Origin: Nocardia sp. NBC_00416 | GTDB lineage: Bacteria; Actinomycetota; Actinomycetes; Mycobacteriales; Mycobacteriaceae | Direction: 5' to 3' | Assembly: GCF_036032445.1 (NCBI RefSeq) | Contig: NZ_CP107932.1 | Location: 2,668,501-2,732,500, forward strand | DNA: 64,000 nucleotides | Shown here: in pieces, positions 38,322 to 51,200 of the stretch | Position numbering within the stretch: the first letter of the stretch is position 1 | How the letters are laid out: each line of letters starts with the position of its first letter | The notes under the pieces: model-generated | The model's input: only the letters and a program-made list of their open reading frames with translations | Told to the model about the DNA's origin: nothing | Databases searched by the model: none | Made by a program: the position numbers and the translations under genes

Positions 38322-38681
38322 TCAGGTCCAGAGCGCGGCGATCACCACATTGACGATCGCCAGCCCACCCGCGGCATCGGGCATCCACGCCGGGTCCTTA
38401 CCGCGCTTGGCATCGGCCCGGCTTATCTCGGCGAACCCGGCGACCAGCACCGAGATCACCAGCTTGATCCCGATCTTGGCCATATTCAGGTCTTTGTCCA
38501 GGGAGGTCAGCGATTCGGCCATACCGACCAAAACCAGGCCGGTGATGATCTGTGCGCGGGCGCCCCAGACCATGACCGCATTCACCGTAGGCCGTCCGGC
38601 GGCATACCCACCCACCAACGCTGCCATACCGAGCAGGTGGGTGACGACCACGACGTTGTAGACGAAATCTGACACGTTCAC
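38322..38681 (-). CDS. Small four-helix membrane protein
   Basis: 119-aa integral membrane protein with a GTG start. Hydrophobic segments are about residues 8-28, 37-55, 68-85 and 101-118. It contains VVVTHLLGMAALVGGY, then VWGARAQIITGLVLVGM and KIGIKLVISVLVAGFAEI. This is a conserved actinobacterial family of unknown function. It follows the giant gene on the same strand after 172 bp, so an immunity role can be imagined, but its likely conservation in genomes without the giant gene makes that doubtful. Confidence 0.8.
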   Translation of the reverse strand: MNVSDFVYNVVVVTHLLGMAALVGGYAAGRPTVNAVMVWGARAQIITGLVLVGMAESLTSLDKDLNMAKIGIKLVISVLVAGFAEISRADAKRGKDPAWMPDAAGGLAIVNVVIAALWT

Positions 38682-38853
38682 GGTGAAAGATCCTGCCAGT
38701 AGGCGTGTTTGTACACTGTTTCGACCCAGACGGGGTGATGGGTTCCGCGACCACGGCGTCGACGGTGGTGGCGCTCGTGGCTGAGATCGTCGATATCCAC
38801 GCCGGTCCGGGTGGCGCCTACCGGCTCAACACGCATCGCCGGTCCACCGCCTG

Positions 38854-39252
38854 TCAGCGGAGTTCGGCGGCAACCTGATGCAAGATGTCCGGCACCATCG
38901 CGGTCACCACATCCGCGCCGACCGCCATCACCTCGGCCACTTCCTCAGGGGTCCTGCCCTCTCCCATGAACAACAGCAACAGCATTCGACGCCGGTCCTC
39001 CGCGAGGCCGCGCACCGCATCCCGGAAGTCCGCGTCACTCGCCCCGACCAGCACGTCACGCACCCGGCCCGGCGCCGCCGCCACCACCGCACGCCGGAAC
39101 CGGATATGCCGGACGAACTCGGCGTGGTCCGCCAGCACACCGTCGATCAGCGCAGTGACCCAATCGCCGATATCCACCGCCTCGCGCAACTCACCGGCGC
39201 GGGTGTCGGCCCGTCGGAAAACCTCCCCGACGAGGTTGTCGACGACCATCGG
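38854..39252 (-). other. C-terminal RFRRA repeat domain of the giant protein
   Basis: Residues about 4486-4617. The pattern EVFRRAD, WVTALIDGVLADHAEFVRHI, RFRRAVVAAAPGRVRDVL, DADFRDAV, then a GEGRTPEEVAEVMAV helix-turn-helix. The same pattern occurs near residues 3332-3466 and, weaker, near 3173-3279 and 2115-2150. So this is a repeated unit resembling a region-2/region-4 pair of sigma factors. DNA or RNA polymerase binding is inferred. Confidence 0.6.
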
Positions 39253-42200
39253 GTTGCGCACCACCCTCTCGACCCGATCCGCCGCCTCGCGCCGGAACCG
39301 CTCCCGCACGGTGCGCACCAGCGCGGCCAGATCGATATCGGACCGGAGTCCGGGGGCGAGGGCGTCGATCGCCTCGAGTACCCCGGCCCGCTGTCGCGGT
39401 CCCACCCACTGTCCGCGACGCACGGCCTCGACGGCCTCCGGGGATACCCCTGCCCGGACGGCTATCTCCCGGTAGGGCCAGGCGGGCTCGCCGGTGCGCA
39501 CGTCGAACGGCGGCGCCGGGTCCGCTGGATCCGATGAGGCGGCGCGGTGTCCGACGAACTCATCGTCGAACCGGATACTCCTGGCGATGATCTCGCGCGC
39601 CTCCGCTACCTGCGCCGGTCCGAAATTGAGCGCTCCGGCGATCACGTCGTCACTCGGAGCTTGCCGGTTCTCCCCGGCCCGCTCGCGCAGGTACGCGTCG
39701 ACCATGATCACCCGCGCCCGTGTCGTACTGTCCAGACCGGGGAACCTGGCTTCGAAATACTCGCGCAACCGCGCTCCGCGCACGGCGGCCCACGCGTGCG
39801 ACGCGAAGGGAACCGCGCCCGGCACATGGGTGAGGATCGCGCCCCGGATCGCCAGGCCGAAACGTCCGAACGGATCATCGTCGCCGGAGACGTTGCGCCA
39901 CATCGACGCGGCGATCGACGCGATCCGGATGTTGTCGTTCCAGATACGATTCAGGATCACCCGCTCTTCGTCCGACCCCGGCGCGGTGTCGAACAACGCC
40001 CAGAAGGCGTCCGTTTCCGCGGGGTCGACAGGCCCCTCCGCCCGGCCGTACTTCGGCACGAGGAACCGCTCGACAGCCGAACGGACCGAACTCGGGGACA
40101 GATCCAGAGCAACGCGCAATCGCCGCAGGAAATCGACGGTCACGGTGCCGCCGTTCTCGACCTTCGACACCGTCGCACCCTGGCGACCCATGCGTGTGCC
40201 GAGTTCCGGCTGGGTCAGATGGTGGGTCTGCCGAACGGCCCTGACCCACGCGGCGATCGAGGTGAGGGCGGGGTCGACCGGATCCGGCGGCGCAGTCCGG
40301 AATCGGTCCGCGAGTTCGGGCGCGAAGCGTAATGTCGCCGCCAGCAGCATATCCGCCCCGATATCCAGCGCCGCACCGACAGCCTCCAGGTGATCGGCGG
40401 TGACGTGACGGTCCTTCTCGGCGGCACGCACGGTCCCCGGATCCCGGCCTGTCCTGGCAGCCAATTCCTTCTGGCTCAGTCCGTGGTGTTCTCGGACGGC
40501 GATCAGCCAGGCGCCCATCGACCGCTGGCCGGGCTCATCCGGATGTGGCGGCGAATCACCGAAATGGTCGGCCAGTTCCGGCGCGAAACGTAGTGTCGCG
40601 GCACGCATCTCGGCCCGGGAAATTCCCAGTACCGCGGCGAACTTCTTCAGGTAGCGCGGGCTGGCGGCCCGAATGCCGTTCTCCGTGACCGAGACCACCG
40701 TCGTGCCCAGATTCAAGCGGGTGGCCAGAGCTTGCTGACTCAGGCCCCGATACATTCGGTGCACGGTCAGCCACGCGCCCATCGACTGATACCGCGGGTC
40801 GTCGAGTTCCGGAAGCGAGGCACGGAAGTAGTCGGCGAGATGAGGCGCGAAACGCGACGCGGCCGCGTACAACACGGTTCGAGATACGCCCAGCGCCGCA
40901 GCGAAGGCCCGCAGATAGTCGACGGATACGCGGACGTCGCTCTCCGCCGTCGATATCACCGACGCGGCCCAGCCGATCCGCGCGGCGAGCTCTTTCTGGT
41001 TCATGCCGTGGTGCGTCCGGACCGCGGCCAGCCACGCACCCATCGACCGGAGTTCGGGATCATCCGGGTCCGGATCGCCGAACGATTCCGGGGCTGTGCC
41101 GGGCAGCCTTCCGGCAGCCGCGCCGTCACGCCGACCGGCGCCGATCGCCGCGACGTCGTCACCGGCTCCGGGAACGTCGGCGAAACCCCGCCACGGGTCG
41201 CCCGTCACGATCTGTCCCACGGTCGGCGTCCCCCCTGGATTCGAGTTCCCATCCGGCCCGGAGCGTGGCGGTGGGCTCCCGAACAGCCGGACTCGGGTGA
41301 GTTCGACGGCGATATTGCGGGGAGCTTCACTGGGCGCCAGCGCCCGCACGGCCCGCCCGTCCCGGAACTCCGACCACACGACCCGACAGGATTGCGGATG
41401 CTGCCGCGCCCATTCCCACACGGCCCGCGCACCCCGGATCTCCCGCGTGGCACCGTCCACCAGCTCGTGCACCACCAGGACCCCACCCGCCCGGATCAGT
41501 GTGAACGCATGACCGGTCGCGCCGTCCCCGTGCAGAACCACCGCCTGCGCGACCACATGCCCCAGGGTCGCGGACAGCCGATCCACCAGCTCCGGCACCG
41601 ACCCGAGACCCTCCGGCTCGAGATCGGCTCCCACCTCTGTCACCAGCGCGGCCAGGGTGTCACCCCGTATCGGGTCGGTCACCGTAGGACGCGTCGGCGG
41701 ATCACCCACCTGGCCGTTGACGATCCACAACTCCAGCCGCGTCCGGTACGCCGAATACGACGCACACGCACCCACCGGCCCCGGCGCCGACTTCCGCTCC
41801 GGCACCGACCCCGGCTCCCGCTCCGGCACCGGCTCGGCCACGACATCCGGCCCCGGCGCCGAGGCGGGACCGGCCGGTGCCGACGCCGGATGAGGTGAGG
41901 TACCGTCCGGCGGTCCCGGCCGCGGACGGCTCGCGGCCGTCGTGGGGGTCCGTTGCCGACGCCGGTGAATACCGGACAGCTCCTCAGCCAGGCGGCCAAC
42001 GGACCGCTGCATGCGACTGACCGTCTGCGCGTAGTCCAGATGGTGTAGATCGGCGATCTCGCGCACCGTATAACCGATGAACCACCGGATGAAGATCTCC
42101 CGGTTCAAGGGAAACAACTGTTCGACGAGAACGCGCAATTCGTCGAGGCGTTCGACGCGGGCGGTTCGCAGCACCGCGACCGCCGGTGCGAGCGGACCGT

Positions 42201-45200
42201 CCGCGGCGGCGAGATCCACACCACCGCCGCCGAGCAACTCCGCCAGCGCCGCGCCGGCTGCCGGCAAGGCCTCCGCATCGTCGTCCGGATCGTCGTCCGG
42301 CCGGAATTCCGCACCCAGTTCCACGGCCAGCGCACGCAAGACGTCCGACACCTTCTCCGCGACCAACGGTGCGGGGAGACCCGTCGTCCGGGCGACGGCC
42401 TCGACCGGCTGACCCTTCCCCAGATACAGCCGATGCAACAGCCGCCGCTGACCATCGGGCAGCGCGTCCACCGCGTTCCGGAAATCCTGGTCGCCGGCCG
42501 CGATCAGGACCTCCCGCACCTCGCCCCCGGCCGCGTCCTGCACCGCCCGGCGGAACCGGACCTGCCGCACGAACGCGGCCTGATCCGACAGCACGCCGTC
42601 GGTCACCGACCTCAGCCATCGTTCTGCGTCCGCGTGCTCGTACAGCTCATCGATGTGTCTCTCCGCACGACGGAAGACTTCGGCCACCAGTTCCCCGGCG
42701 ACCTTCCGATACCCCGTCGCGGTCACCCATTCGGCGACCTGCCGCTGGTATTGCAGACGCAACCCACGGGGGGCGAGTGTCACCGCCATGCGGCGTACGG
42801 CCTTACGCGCCACATCGCCGGCCGCGGTGCCGCACGGGGATCCGGGGTCCTGCCGCGATATCGCTTCGTCACCGAACTCGGCGACCAACGTGATCTGCCA
42901 ATCGGCGGGCAGGGTGGCGAAGACCCGCCGGAACTCCAGGTCGCTCGATTGCGACAGTACGTGTTGTTCCCACTCACCCCCCGCGAGCGGCAAGGCCTCC
43001 CGGAACCGCACATGTTCCTCGTACCGCCGCTGATCCCGCAAGACCTCGGCCGCCGCCGTCGAAATCCACTGCTCGGTATCGGAGTTCGCCGCCGCGGCGA
43101 CGACATCGCGTTGCGCGCGCCGCACCACCTCATCGGTCAGCTGCCGCGCCAATTGCTTCGAGCGCACCTCGCCCGCGATGTGCCGATACGCTCCGGCGCG
43201 GAGCCGGTCCCACGGGATCTCACGCCATTTCTCACCGACCCCCGCCGGGTCCCGCACCAGGTCCCGCGGAAGCTTCGCCACCCATTCCCTCGCCAGGGTG
43301 TGCACCCATTTGTCGACCGTGTTCTGGCTGCCGCCCTCCGCCGCGGCCGTGACCGCCGTGGACTGTCCCCCGATGAAGAACCGTTCGAACCTATCCCGCA
43401 TCGTTTCGGAGATCTCCGACCGATAGGGGCGCAGCGCGTCGGGCGCGTGCTGATGGATCTGCCGGATCACCGCTGCCGCCGCGGCGCCAGGAAGCAGAAC
43501 TCCGCGCAGGAGCAGGGCTGCCAGCGAGCCCGCGATCTCATGCCGCTGCACGGTCAGGGATTCCACGGGGCGGCGCGAGGATTCGGCCAGCTCCGGAATG
43601 GTCCGCCGCTCCAAGAACAGCATCCCGGCCAGGGCGCGGTCCTTCTCGGGGAGGCGCGGAATACAACGCCGCAGCTGAGTTTGCGACGCTCCGAGCACCA
43701 TTCGCAGCTCGGCACTGCGCAGCTGATAGGGAACGCCGGCCGCCGGCTCGTTCACCGACGGCACCGGCGACAGGTTCGGCCCCGCCGCTGATTCCCGGTC
43801 GACGATGACGCCGGAGCGTGCGGGCCGGTAGCCGAGCCTTTCCACGGCGGCCCACACTCGGTCTCGGGTTTCGGCGGCTACCTCCTGATCCTCGGCGAGT
43901 ACCCTTTTGACGGTCCTCAGCGCTACTCCGCATTCCCGAGCGAGGTCGTCACGGGTGGCCCGGCGTAGCACACCACCCCCGGAATATCGGTCCGCAAGAT
44001 CCGCGGGCAGCAACGCGACCACGCTCGCGGCGACCCGGCGCAGCCGTTCGTCGACCGTCGACCGGCTCAGTCCCAGCTCGGCGGCCAGTTGGCCGACGCT
44101 CGGATCGCCGCCGAAATATCGGTCGAATACGTCGAGCAGCCGGGGGGTTTTCTCGGCCAGCGATGCCCGGCAGGCGGCCAGCAGCTGAGGTTCACGCGCG
44201 GCCACGGCCTCGACCAGCAGCAGCGCGGATTCGTCACGGTGACCGGAACTTCTGTTCTCCGGCACCCGTCCGTCGGTGACCGCGGCCTCCGGTGGCTTCG
44301 GGTCACCGACCAGCATCGCCTTCACCAGCAGGAACTCGTCGAAATCCGCGGCAGATGACCGCTCGTCCGCCACAGCCTGCTCATCGGGTCCCGGCAGTGT
44401 CTCGAGTGTTCCGGTGTCCGGGCCTTCCGAGAGCCGGCCGAGGACGAGCTCGTGCGCCGCGATCACATCGTCCACCGGCTGCGGGCGGCCGGCGTGGGCT
44501 TCGGTGAGTCGACCGCGCAACCGGTGCGTGCCGGCAGCCGCTTCCCGCAGTACCCGCTGGGCGGGCCGGCGGGCGGACGCCGCGGCACACATGTCGGCGG
44601 CCCGGCCGAGAAGCTCGAGCCCCGAGGCGGGGTCGGCGGTATCGATCAGGTAGTACATCGCGGCGGTGATCAGATCGGTCAGGTAGGGCGTGGCGGGTCG
44701 GTCGGCACCGGAAGGGGCCGGTGTCACGGGGAGACTCTCGATCCGACCGGCCCCGATGTCGACGATTTCGCCCTCGAGGACCCGGCGCGCGCAGTCGCGT
44801 GCGACAGCCGCCGGAAGCGCGGCGACCACTCGATGCGAAAGCCGGCGCAGCCCGGTTTCGACCACCCACTTCGCCGTATCGTCTTCCGCGGCCACCTCGG
44901 CGACGTCACGACCCAGCACGACAAGCGCCACGAAGCGACGGCGCTGCGCTCGGGTGAGCACCGGCAGGGATCCCCGCAGCGCCGAGGGATGCCGTACCCA
45001 CGCGGCACGCGCCGTGGCGACGACCTGTTCGTCGGTCAGCACCGCGCCGCAGGCCAGCGCAGCGGCCAGCGAGTTGGCCAGCCGATACCGGTCATCGCCC
45101 CCGTCTGCTCCGTCGGGCCGATCCGCCCGACCCGCGGGTTCGGTCGGCTGCGGGTCCGCGTCGGAGAGGAACAACCGTGTCGCGAGTTCCCGGTCCGCCT

Positions 45201-48200
45201 CGGGCAGTCGACCGATGTGGCGGGACAGTTGCGTTCGATCAGCGCCGCGCACCGTCTGCAGAGCCGTGCCGGCGCGTCGATCGCCGCGGGCGTCCGCGGC
45301 CACGATCACCGGGAGCGGCGAACCCGACGCAGCTGCCAACGGTGCGGCGACCTCCAGGACCACCCCCGGACGATCCGGCCGATAGCCGATGCGGTCCATT
45401 GCCACCGAGATGCGCAACAGCTGACCGGGATCCACTCCGGGATCGCCGCGATTCACTTTCCGGACGACCCGCAGATCCACATCCGCGACCGCGGCGACGT
45501 CCCGGCTCGTGGCATGCCGCATCACGCCGCCGTCCGCGTAGCGGTCCATCAGATCCGGCGGCAACTTCCGCACTGCCCTGGCGGCCAGCCGGTACAGCCG
45601 TTGCTGCACCGTGTTGGTCTTCACGCCATCCCCGACAATCTGTTCCAGTTTCGCTCCGGCGACGATGTACTGCTCGAACAGATTCCGTTCGGAATCGGAG
45701 AGATCAGCGGACACGTTTCCCAGGAGAGCCGGTTCATGCCGCTGGACGGCCTCGAGCATCATCAGGTCGAAGTTCATGCCGCGCCCGCCTGCGACGCGCC
45801 GCGGTGCGGGGGCGGCGGGCGCCGGTTCCGGCGCGGGCGCGCGGCGCGCGGGCTGGTCGAGGATTCCCGCGTTCAGGTATGCCGTACGGAGTTCCGGCGC
45901 CAGTGACCGGGCCAGGCGTCCATGTACCCAACGCAGCGATCGGTCGATCTCGGCGAGATTCAGACCGGTCTCGCCGGCGATCTCCGCGGCGGTGTACTGC
46001 AGCAGGAAATGCTGCTCGAACAGCACTCGTTCGGCATTCGACAGCACGTGGGGTACGCGCCGCACCACCGCCGGATAATCCCGGACGAGGGCTGCCTCGA
46101 CGAACTGGTCGGCGCCGACACCGCCGAGGACGATCGCCATCCGCCGTATCACGGTGTGAACCGCGATCTCCCGCGCGGACACTGCGTCCAGGGGCGCCGC
46201 GCCGGGGGAATTCGTCGTCGTCGCCTGCGCGGTGGCGCGGAGCAGGACGGTGGGCAACCCGCCGAGCAGATCGGCCGCCGCGGCGCGGAAGTCCGCCTCG
46301 TTCGCCCGCGCCAGCACCTTCCGCTCGGGACCGGTCGCGGCGCGCACCAGCGCCCGGCGGAATCGGGTGTTCCGCGATATCCGCGCCTGCTCCCGCGCGA
46401 CCCCGTCGTCCGGCGGCACCGTCTCCGGTCGCGTAGCGCCGACGCGCGTGACCTGCTGTCCGGCCGGACCCGGCAGGAGCGGACCCGCGCGATGCTCGAA
46501 GACTCCTTTCAGATCCTTGGGGGTGGGCACGAGCCGTGCCGTTCGGGGAGCAGCCCGCGCATCCGTCGTCGGATCTATCTCTGCCGCCGTGTCTTTCGTC
46601 TCGACAGTTCCCCGGTCCGTCGCATCGGCGGGCGGACGCGCGGTGGCAATCGGGTCACTCGATCCGCCTCGGTTCGGGGCCGGCTCGGGGCCCGGCGGCG
46701 GACTCCCGAACAAGCGGACCCCGATGAGGTCGGCGCCGATATCGCGGGGCGCCTCCCCCGGCGCCAGCGGATGCACCGCGCGACCGTCCCGGAACTCCGA
46801 CCAGAGCACCCGGCGGGTATCCGAGTGCTCGCGCGCCCACTCGCGTACGGACTGCTCACCCCGGATCTCCCGCACCCGACCGTCCACCATCTCGTGCAGC
46901 ACCAGCACACCACCGGTCCGGGCCAGCGTGAACGCGTGACCGGTCGAACCGTCCGCGTGCAGGACCGCCGCGTGTACGACCACGCGCCCGTCGATCGCCG
47001 AGATCCGGTCCACCAGCGCCGGCACCGAGTCCAGACTCTCCGGATGGAGATCGGCGCGCAGCGTCGTCACGACAGCGGCCAGGGTGTCTCCGCGCAGCGG
47101 ATCCCCGGCCGGCGGCCGCACCGGCGCAGCACCCACCCGACCACCGGCGATCCATAATTCCAGCCGCGTCCGGTACACCGAGTACGTCGCACACGCGCCC
47201 ACCAACCCCGGTGCCGCAACGCCGTCCCGGCTCGGCTCCCTCGGCGCGACGGTGGCGTCCGGCGTACCGATCGGCTTCTCGGCCCAGCCTTCCGATTCCT
47301 CGACCGGCTCCACCTCGTCCCTGCCGGACTGCGCGACGGCCGGATCGTCGGCGGTCGCCGGATTCGTCACCGCGCCGGTAGCCCCGTCGATACCCGCCCA
47401 CTGGGCCGTGCCGTCACCCGCCGAGGGCGACGGCACAGGACGTGGCGGCAGCTGCTGCGTGGTGTGGCCACCCGCCTCCGCGAAAGGGCCGAGCTGCCGC
47501 GCATCACGTGCGCCGGCTTCGATCGTGGCGGTCAGCTGTTCTACTCGCGCATCCCACCAGTGGTAGGCGTCGAGGTCCGCTGCCTGCGCGCGCGTCGCCG
47601 CGTCGCCGGCTCGCCGCAGCACCTCCAGTTCCGCAGCAGCCGGGCCCAGCCGCGCCAGATCCGGCGGGCCGTAGGCCGCCAGTTTCCGGCGCGCCCGCAG
47701 GCGCTGGGCACGCGCTTCGGCACGTTCCTCGATCAGCGAGGTCAGCCGTTCGCGTAGGTCCAACTCGACCGGCGGTCCGGCACCCGGGCCTTCTCCCGGT
47801 GTGCCGCTCGACGTAGTCGGGGCGCGTTCCCGGCCGTGCGCGTCGTCCCAGGCCCAGCCGTAGAAATCGGCGTAGGTGTTCCCCGCCGACCGGGGCCCGG
47901 ACCGGTCCAGCAGCCGACGCAGCGCGGTGACGCCCGCGCGCCGGCCGAGTCCGGAAACCGAGGTCGCACCGCTCCGCTGGGCCGCCCCGGCAACCCGCTG
48001 ATACGCCTCCGTGTACGCGCGTTCCGCCGGTCCCGCAGGCTCGGTGTCACAGCCCGACTCCCGGAGCTGCCGCATCGCCTCCGCGAACCCGGCCTGCGCG
48101 TCCGCTTCGCGCTGTAGCTGCAGCGCTACATACTCCGCACGGCGCGATCCCATCAGTTCGCCGAGCCCGGTGCCGCTGCCGCGACGCAATTCCTGGTCCA

Positions 48201-51200
48201 GATGCACGGCGCCGGCTACCAGCGCGCCGCCCAACTCCATATCGGCGGCGCCGATATCGAGCACGAGGACTTTCCGCATCGGGTAGAACCGATCGTCGGT
48301 ATCCGCTTCCAGTCGCACGTGCACACCGTTGTCGCGCAGTATCCGATTCGCCCACCGCCCGATCTCGGTAGCCTCCAGCATCCGCCGCACCCGGCGGAGG
48401 CGCCGATCGGACGCCTGTCCGGCGAGGTCGAGCCACTGGAGTTCGATGGGTCGCGATTCGGGCCTGGACACCGGCCGCGCCACATGATCCAGTTCGACAG
48501 TGCCGTCCCAATCGCTCGACGCCGACAGATACACACAGTCCAGATCGGCCAACTCGGTCGATTCGGGGTGCGCGGCGATCGCCTGGGCACGGAACTCGGG
48601 ATGCCCGGTCCGGTCGGCCACCACACACAGCACCGGCCGTTCGCCCTCGATCAGCGCGACATGATCGGTCAGCATCCGGCCCGTTTCCTGCCGCAAGATA
48701 TCGCGCAGAACATCGCGGGCCACTACCGTTTCCGCGTCGGCACGCCGTGCCAGGGCCTCGCGTTCGGCGGCCGCGCGCCACGCCACCAGATCACGGAGCA
48801 GCAGCGCGGCATGGTCCCGACGGCGGCGGTCGGCCGCGGATACCGGCGCCGGCGCCTGCCGCAGGCGGCGGAGTTCTCGCCCCAATTCCCGATCCAACAG
48901 GGCGAGATCCCGGTCGGCCGCGGTGCGGGCCAGCGCCCGGCGACGGATCTCGCTCGCCTGCGCGGGCGTGGTCGGCGGCTGGACGTTCTGCTCGCCGCCC
49001 GCCGCGTGCGTCCGCCGCCACAGCTGTTCGGCGTCCTGGACGTACTGCCAATTGGCACTTTCCTCGTCTACCCGCAGAAACTCGACCAGTGCCGCTACGG
49101 CAGCGTCGAACCCGGCGGCTCCCGCCGCCGATTCGTCCAGGTCCGGGTCGGTCCGCCGCGATTCATCGCGACCGGCGTCATAGGCATCGAGAAATGTCGT
49201 GAACAGATCCGTGCTCGGGATCGGGTACCCGCGCGCCTCCAGCGCCGCGGCCAGCACGCATTCCCGGGCGAACCCTCTCGCCTCGAAATACAAGCTGGCC
49301 TCGACGAACTCATCGAGCGACATGGTTGCGGGATCGGGCAGCGGGAAGGCGTCGTTAGACCCGGCCAGCACAGCACCGATGAAGTCGGCGGCATGCTGGT
49401 TCTCGTGGACCATGGTCAACGCGCGATTGATCAGGCCCACCAGTTCGGTAGCGATCTCGCTCAACAGCCGCTGTGGGTCGAAACCACCGCTGTCCCCCGG
49501 TCGTACCTTCGGCACGAATCGGGTCTGCACCGAACCCACCAGCTGCGCCACCCATTCGGGACCGGCCACCTCGAGCAGCGCGTGCACCTGATCCTCGGGC
49601 GAGTCCAAGGACAATCCGACCGTGAAATCGAGTTCGCCGGGCTCCACGGGTATACCATCCGGCAGTTCGATCGTCGTCCCGTCCCGATCGAGCGCTACCG
49701 CCCAGATCCCGCGCAGTTCCGAGGCCTGTGCGGTCTCCCGGTACGGGCCCGACACCTGCTTCCCCGGATCTTCGATCCGCCAGCCGCCGTCCCGGTGCAC
49801 CCAGCGCAGGACATGACCGGCAACCCGCAGGCCCTCGATTTCGGCCGTCCCGCGCCCGTCGTCGTCGATCGTCCCCTCGATCACCAGGACCGACATACCC
49901 TCCCACTGGTCCACGAGCAGAGCGTTCACCGCATCCATCACACCCTGGTGCGGCGCCTGCGCATCCACCGCGAACCGACGCACCTTGTCCAGGGCGACGC
50001 CGGCGAGCCCCAGCACCCGAGTCGCCAGCACACCCGCCGCGCCGATTTCTTCGGCTGTGGGCACCGAGGACTCGTCCACCCAGGGCATCAACTGCAACAC
50101 CAGGCGCCCGCACTGGTTGGCGACGCGCCGCGCCTCCCGGGAACCGCGTGAATCCGCCGGTTCGGCGTAGCCCGCGCCTCCGTCGGCCGCGGGCTCGCCG
50201 CCCGTAACGCCGCCCCGAGCCGGGGACTGGTCCGCGACCGCCAGCGGCGCGGCCGGTCCCGGCGACGAGAGGCCGGTGGGTTCTCGGGGGTCGGGCTCCG
50301 AAATCATTACCGGCGCAACGGTGTCCGCACCGCGCGCCGCCGGCCGGCCCGGGGGTGGCGATCCCGGGTTACTACTCGGGACCACCTGGCCCGGCAGACC
50401 GGGCGCCCCAGCATTGTCCGGCGAAACCGGGTCTGCGCCGCCGACAGCCGCTTCGTCTCGGGCCGCCTTCTCCGGCGACACCGGCGCCGGCGGTTCCGGC
50501 GCCGGTGCCGGTTCGGCGGCAGGCGCGCCCTCCGCCGGTGGCTCCGGCGGCACCGTTGTTTCCGGGGCCGCGGGCGCGGTCCGTTCTGGATCGAATCCCG
50601 GATTCTCCACGAACACGGTCTCCGGTTCCCCCGACCCGCGCACCACATCGTGGCGACCCATCACGAAGTTGTCCCGGACCCCGCCCAGATAGATCACCAC
50701 CTCCCCGTCCCCCGCCGCCAGCTCCTGTACGAACCCCCCGCCGAGTGTTTTCACCACAGTCACGTGCTCCGCACCAGTGGCCAGCGCCTGACTCAGCGAG
50801 GTGAATCCGAACACCATCCCCGATTCACGCGGAGCGATCCCCGATTCGAATCCGCCCGGACCGACCTCCGGGAAATACACCACCACCGCACGCTCACCCA
50901 GCCATCGCGGGCCGCCTCCCGCACTCTCTGCCCACCCCTCGAATGTCCCCGGTATGTCCACCTTCGTGGAGTCCAACGCCGTCGGCGCGGGATCTTCTCC
51001 CGCGGGCACCCCCGCTTCCACACCGCGGCGCACACCGTCTTTCCACTGCTCCGCCTGTGCGAGCAGCTGATCCGCGGCGGACGGCGAATCGGGCGAAGCC
51101 GGTACTGCGGGACCCGAATCGCCTGGTACGGCGGGCCCGGGTGGGATGCCCGCCACCACTTCGCCGCCGCGCGCCGCGGCGGACGACTGACGTGCCGGTG

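Noticed and set aside
38738-38878. Short plus-strand frame at the 3' end of the giant gene
   Set aside because: Under 50 codons, overlaps the giant gene, no ribosome-binding site and no recognisable residues.
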